9,975 nt of DNA from NCBI GenBank assembly GCA_018665005.1, contig JABJEE010000235.1:1-9975 (forward strand), in the 5' to 3' direction. Origin of the DNA: Flavobacteriales bacterium. Lineage in GTDB: Bacteria; Bacteroidota; Bacteroidia; Flavobacteriales_D; Crocinitomicaceae. This document shows, in pieces, positions 6,768-9,975 of the stretch. How positions within the stretch are numbered: the stretch's first letter is position 1; each line of letters begins with the position of its first letter. Both the position numbers and the translations under genes were made by a program. The notes beneath the pieces were generated by a model that had not been told where the DNA came from, searched no databases, and worked only from the letters and a program-made list of their open reading frames with translations.

Positions 6768-7450
6768 TCTTCTGCAATCCTTTTTAAGGCGGAAAAATCC
6801 AATATTTGTATTTTACGGGCACTTACAGTAATAATCGAATCCTTTTTGAATTCATTAATTAAACGTATTAATGATTCTGTAGCCGTGCCCACCATATTTG
6901 CCAAATCTTCTCGGGCTACATTGATTTCTTTTTCATCATATGCTTCATGCAAAAAAATCAAAGCCAATGCTGTCCTTTGACGTACTGTTCTTTGTGTCAT
7001 ATCAGTGACAAAGTCTGCCCACTCCTGAAGCTCTGTAGATAGCTCTTGTATCAATCTGTTTTGAAGCTGAAGATTTGAATTCTTGTAATGATTAAAGTCT
7101 CTTGAAGAGATAAAACAAATTTCTGTATTATCTTCTAAAGCAGCGGCATTTACATTGTATGGATTTTCACTCAGAACAGCTCTAAAACCGATAATTTCGC
7201 CTGCCTTACATATCTGAATAATCTGCTCTTTCCCATCCTTACCGTACTTAAATATTTTAACCAACCCCTTATGAACTTGAAAAATACCTTTGGGATATTT
7301 TCCTTCAGAAAAAATCACTTCATTTCTTTTTAATAGAATACTGAAGGAATGTTCATCTGCATTATAGGCAATTGATTTCTTGTTATCAATAAAGAAAAGA
7401 TCCAATTTGCTTAAACAGAATTGACATGACTGAAGCGCTGTTGATCCCAT
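6764..7450 (-). CDS. Crp/Fnr family transcriptional regulator with N-terminal CxxC
   Basis: The protein has 228 residues from the ATG at 7450. It has an N-terminal C9-x-x-C12 pair, a cyclic-nucleotide-binding-like beta barrel at about 36-120 (GxFQVHKGLVKIF, then a GEIIGFRAVL turn), a long dimerisation helix at about 120-155, and a winged helix with recognition element 'LANMVGTATESLIRLINEF' at about 183-201. E192 and R196 are in the positions that contact DNA in Crp and Fnr. The barrel lacks the 'RxS'-type phosphate-binding signature of cAMP-binding Crp, so cAMP is unlikely to be the ligand. Other cysteines are C81 and C112. This set recalls Fnr-like regulators of respiration in Bacteroidota, but the four-cysteine iron-sulfur pattern is incomplete. 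An in-frame TTG at 7474 could extend the protein by 8 residues but lies at the edge of the terminator T-tract, so ATG is preferred. Its stop overlaps that of the convergent amidotransferase. Confidence 0.9.
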   Translation of the reverse strand: MGSTALQSCQFCLSKLDLFFIDNKKSIAYNADEHSFSILLKRNEVIFSEGKYPKGIFQVHKGLVKIFKYGKDGKEQIIQICKAGEIIGFRAVLSENPYNVNAAALEDNTEICFISSRDFNHYKNSNLQLQNRLIQELSTELQEWADFVTDMTQRTVRQRTALALIFLHEAYDEKEINVAREDLANMVGTATESLIRLINEFKKDSIITVSARKIQILDFSALKRIAED

Positions 7451-7472
7451 CAATTTTACAGAATTAAAGGTC

Positions 7473-7502
7473 AAAAAAAAGGCGGCTTAAACGCCGCCTT
7501 TT
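7473..7502 (-). terminator. Intrinsic terminator of the secreted beta-propeller gene
   Basis: A perfect GC stem (GGCGGC at 7481-7486, GCCGCC at 7493-7498, 6-base loop) is flanked by eight A on the left and four T on the right. Read on the minus strand it is a GC stem followed by eight T, five bases after the stop of the propeller gene: a textbook intrinsic terminator. A-T pairing extends the stem to 10 bp. Read on the plus strand it has only a four-T tract followed by AT-rich sequence, so it may also stop plus-strand transcription, less efficiently. Confidence 0.9.
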
Positions 7503-7507
7503 AAAAT

Positions 7508-9975
7508 TTAAAGTTTTAATAACTTCTTGGTGAGTTTCTGACTACCAGAAGTCATTTGAATAATATAAGTTCCACGTGAAAGGCTCTCCATATTCAATTC
7601 AATGTTTTGTCCTCCTGACACTCGATTTTTATACTCTTTACTTAACATTAATCTACCTGATAGATTGTAAACTCCAATATTTACATCTCCATTCTTAGAC
7701 AAATCAAAAATAACATTGCACTCAGAAACAGATGGATTAGGATAAAGTAACATGTTATCGACATTTGGACCTTCAACAATTGAAGGCTCTTCTACACTTA
7801 AATAATTATCAGAAGCCCAAATACCTCTTCCATAAGTACCTGCATATATTTCACCAGGTCTTCCATTTCCTTCTTCGAATGTTCTCCATGACTGCCGTAC
7901 CTCGTATACCGGAGTACCTTCAAATCCTGCTGAGGCATTTGTCCAATTCGAACCTCCATTTTCTGTTACAAATACTCCGCCTGAAGTTCCTACAACAATG
8001 ATGTTTGGATCATCTCGATCAATTATCCCATCATAACTAGCTACTTGAGGGGACGATATAGATGGTAGATTTGTAAAAGTAGGCACTGCATCTGTGGCAT
8101 TTGATGTTCTCTTATTTGAACCTGAGAAACCAGAAAACATAATCAAATCATCAGCATTATTCGGATTCAAAGCAATTCCTGAAGGTGAACTATTCGATAT
8201 TTTCGTAGCGGTCGTGTAAGTTGGCGTGGTAGGTATTCCAGCGACGATATCATAGGACACTTTTTCATTAAATAAGGTATCACTTGTATAAGAACTTCCT
8301 AAACCGTCTACTCTCCAAACTCCTCCATTTCCAACATTTATATAACAGTTCTCTAAATCTCTTGAGAATTCAATATCAACATTACCGTTACCAATCCCTC
8401 GTGCAACGCATACCCAATTAGGGTCTTCAGCAAATCGTAAAGCGTTTCTTGTGCCCCAAATCTCTCCGCCGTTTGCGTTGATAAATACTAAGAACCATGA
8501 CTGATATGGATCTTGTACCATCACGGTGTCCCAAGTAACGTTAAACGTTAGGGTATCTGTACCGATACCTAAGGTTTCACCAGTTATGGCATTTACTACA
8601 TAATTCGTAGAGTCAACAGTCAAACTCGGGTCGTAGTATAGGGTATCATCAAAATAAAAATCTGATTCTGCAATATACATGATGGTGTCACCTGAAGATA
8701 AACTTGGCACCTTTATTTCGTCACCCGCTGAATAATTCTGAGTAGGTGAAAACTGAATTGAATCTTCAGAATTCAGATCGTAATTTTCAGCCAAAACAAA
8801 TTCTGTGTGAAAAGGATGGTAACTACTTCCTTCCGATCCAGCTGGATCATAATTCCCAGGTAGTTCAGGAGAAAAACCTGTAAAATTCTCACCGCCGTCT
8901 CCAGACCTTCTTATAGATGTGTAATAAACAGAAGTAAACATAACTCTTGGATTAAAATGAGAAATTTCACATTCAAACCCATCACCACCACCTACTTCAG
9001 TAAACTCTTGAAAAGTGTTGAGGCTATGGTCGTTGTATAGTGTACCATTATCTTGTGTTCCACCCATTACTGCACCACTCTTATCGTAAGCGATTCCATA
9101 AAATTGAGTCACATTATACCCTCTATTGGCAGGATACCAATTTTGACCAAAATCTTCAGTTACACCAACACCACCATCATTACCGACATACAAACGATTA
9201 TTTGCATCCCATTGCATTTCATGATTATCAGCATGAACGTAAATAGGAGTTGTAGGGTTCACAAACCATTGACTTACTTTTTCAAACCCCCCGGAAGGAG
9301 GATTATTGACCGTTTGATTCCATCTCCAAACATCGATTCCACCTATGAAAATTGATTCAGGGTCAGTTGGATTAACACTAACTATTGAGTTATAAGTACC
9401 TTGGTCTCTGTATATGTCAAATTCGTTTGGTGGACCAGACGCTCCAACAAACTGAGTCCATACTGCACCGTTGTCGTGTGATACATGCATACTCAATAAA
9501 TTACTATTCGTTCTTACCGCATACATAGAATACATATCATCACTATTCTTCTCTTTTGAAATTGAATATTCTATGCGATTTGCTCCTGCTGGAACCTCAT
9601 TGTTAGTTGCAGATCCGGAACGGTCCTCAAAAAAAGCTCCACCATCAATAGAAACATAAGTTTTATTTGATTGAAAAGAAGCTACTACTACTTGGGCGTC
9701 ACCAGAAATCTTGAGAGCTTTACATACTCCTGACGTGACTGATATTGTTTCGAAATTTGTCCCGTCCCAAGTACTTAATCCTGCATTCGTAGCCATCCAT
9801 ACTTTATTTTCAACATCAGAACATACGATTTCAGTACAATTTGATGTTCCAGGAATTTTGGCCCATGTATTTCCAAAATCGGATGAATACCACACACCAT
9901 TCCCGTTCCAACCTTCGTTGTCTGAACCTGTAGCCACATAAAGTGTACCATCTATGGTTTGAGTCATACTCGAAA
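7508..9975 (-). CDS. Secreted beta-propeller (BNR/VPS10-like) protein with T9SS type A sorting domain, N-terminus truncated
   Basis: The frame is open through the right edge. The ATG at 9967 is internal or incidental, since two more codons continue upstream, so the true start and signal peptide lie outside. Numbering from that Met gives 819 residues. Repeated 'S.D.G..W' Asp-box-like motifs occur at about 28-35 (SSDFGNTW), 163-170, 271-277 (EDFGQNW), 355-362 and 668-675 (ENGGSNW). Strands such as 'YVGNDGGVGVT' and 'YAGTYGRGIW' (708-717) fit seven-bladed propellers of the sialidase/VPS10/xyloglucanase type. Between propeller sections there is a non-propeller insert at about 385-500, rich in Asp, Ser and Thr. 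The C-terminal 80 residues (about 738-819, starting LYPNPS) are a type A T9SS sorting domain ending in the basic 'KLTKKLLKL'. The protein should be exported and then surface-held or released. Catalytic activity cannot be assigned. A strong terminator follows immediately. Confidence 0.9.
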   Translation of the reverse strand, partial: SSMTQTIDGTLYVATGSDNEGWNGNGVWYSSDFGNTWAKIPGTSNCTEIVCSDVENKVWMATNAGLSTWDGTNFETISVTSGVCKALKISGDAQVVVASFQSNKTYVSIDGGAFFEDRSGSATNNEVPAGANRIEYSISKEKNSDDMYSMYAVRTNSNLLSMHVSHDNGAVWTQFVGASGPPNEFDIYRDQGTYNSIVSVNPTDPESIFIGGIDVWRWNQTVNNPPSGGFEKVSQWFVNPTTPIYVHADNHEMQWDANNRLYVGNDGGVGVTEDFGQNWYPANRGYNVTQFYGIAYDKSGAVMGGTQDNGTLYNDHSLNTFQEFTEVGGGDGFECEISHFNPRVMFTSVYYTSIRRSGDGGENFTGFSPELPGNYDPAGSEGSSYHPFHTEFVLAENYDLNSEDSIQFSPTQNYSAGDEIKVPSLSSGDTIMYIAESDFYFDDTLYYDPSLTVDSTNYVVNAITGETLGIGTDTLTFNVTWDTVMVQDPYQSWFLVFINANGGEIWGTRNALRFAEDPNWVCVARGIGNGNVDIEFSRDLENCYINVGNGGVWRVDGLGSSYTSDTLFNEKVSYDIVAGIPTTPTYTTATKISNSSPSGIALNPNNADDLIMFSGFSGSNKRTSNATDAVPTFTNLPSISSPQVASYDGIIDRDDPNIIVVGTSGGVFVTENGGSNWTNASAGFEGTPVYEVRQSWRTFEEGNGRPGEIYAGTYGRGIWASDNYLSVEEPSIVEGPNVDNMLLYPNPSVSECNVIFDLSKNGDVNIGVYNLSGRLMLSKEYKNRVSGGQNIELNMESLSRGTYIIQMTSGSQKLTKKLLKL

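Noticed and set aside
7451..7480. TTTG and TAAAATTG on the minus strand as a crp promoter
   Set aside because: The two elements are only 13 bases apart, the -7 box is imperfect and it abuts the start codon, so it cannot serve as a normal promoter.
9040..9355. Two plus-strand open frames of 68 and 100 codons, one histidine-rich
   Set aside because: They are antisense to the propeller gene, reflect its codon pattern, and show no recognisable domain.
1..9975. Search for tRNA/rRNA genes, CRISPR repeats, insertion-sequence ends, phage or toxin-antitoxin genes
   Set aside because: None seen. The window is almost fully occupied by recognisable chromosomal genes and has no gene-free stretch above 300 bases.

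Overview
This window looks like the chromosome of an AT-rich member of the Bacteroidota, most likely a marine-type flavobacterium or close relative. Three things point there. First, truncated genes at both edges encode secreted proteins with C-terminal sorting regions of the type IX secretion system: a CHU_C-like (type B) end at the left edge and a 'YPNP...' type A end at the right. Second, the order mutL, rhomboid, rhomboid, membrane-anchored endonuclease/exonuclease/phosphatase is one I recall from flavobacterial genomes. Third, purine-rich Shine-Dalgarno sequences are absent at most starts, and there is an exact match to the Bacteroidota -7 promoter box. I cannot name the species.

Layout. 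1-675 (+): C-terminal part of a secreted, PKD/Ig-like protein. 676-744: short gap with a promoter-like TAnnTTTG box. 745-6767 (+): seven genes packed as one probable operon: a small single-pass membrane protein, mutL, two rhomboid proteases, an EEP-family phosphohydrolase with three N-terminal membrane helices, a YciO-type Sua5/YrdC protein and a stand-alone class I glutamine amidotransferase. Spacings are +1, +1, +1, -8, +2 and -4 bases, so translational coupling is likely throughout. 6764-7450 (-): a Crp/Fnr regulator converging on the operon, with its stop codon overlapping that of the amidotransferase by 4 bases. 7473-7502: a strong, nearly symmetric hairpin terminator. 7508-9975 (-): a large secreted beta-propeller protein truncated by the right edge.

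How the genes relate. The operon mixes DNA repair (MutL), membrane proteolysis (two rhomboids), a phosphodiesterase/nuclease-like enzyme at the membrane, and two soluble enzymes related to tRNA-modification and amidotransferase families. No single pathway is evident, and I read it as a conserved housekeeping operon rather than a defence or mobile system. The points most worth a second look are the degenerate nuclease motif of MutL, the YciO/amidotransferase pair whose YciO lacks the Sua5 KxR arginine, the operon-crp convergence with no terminator between them, and the crp gene lying directly behind a strong terminator with almost no room for its own promoter. I saw no tRNA, rRNA, CRISPR array, insertion sequence or phage gene.
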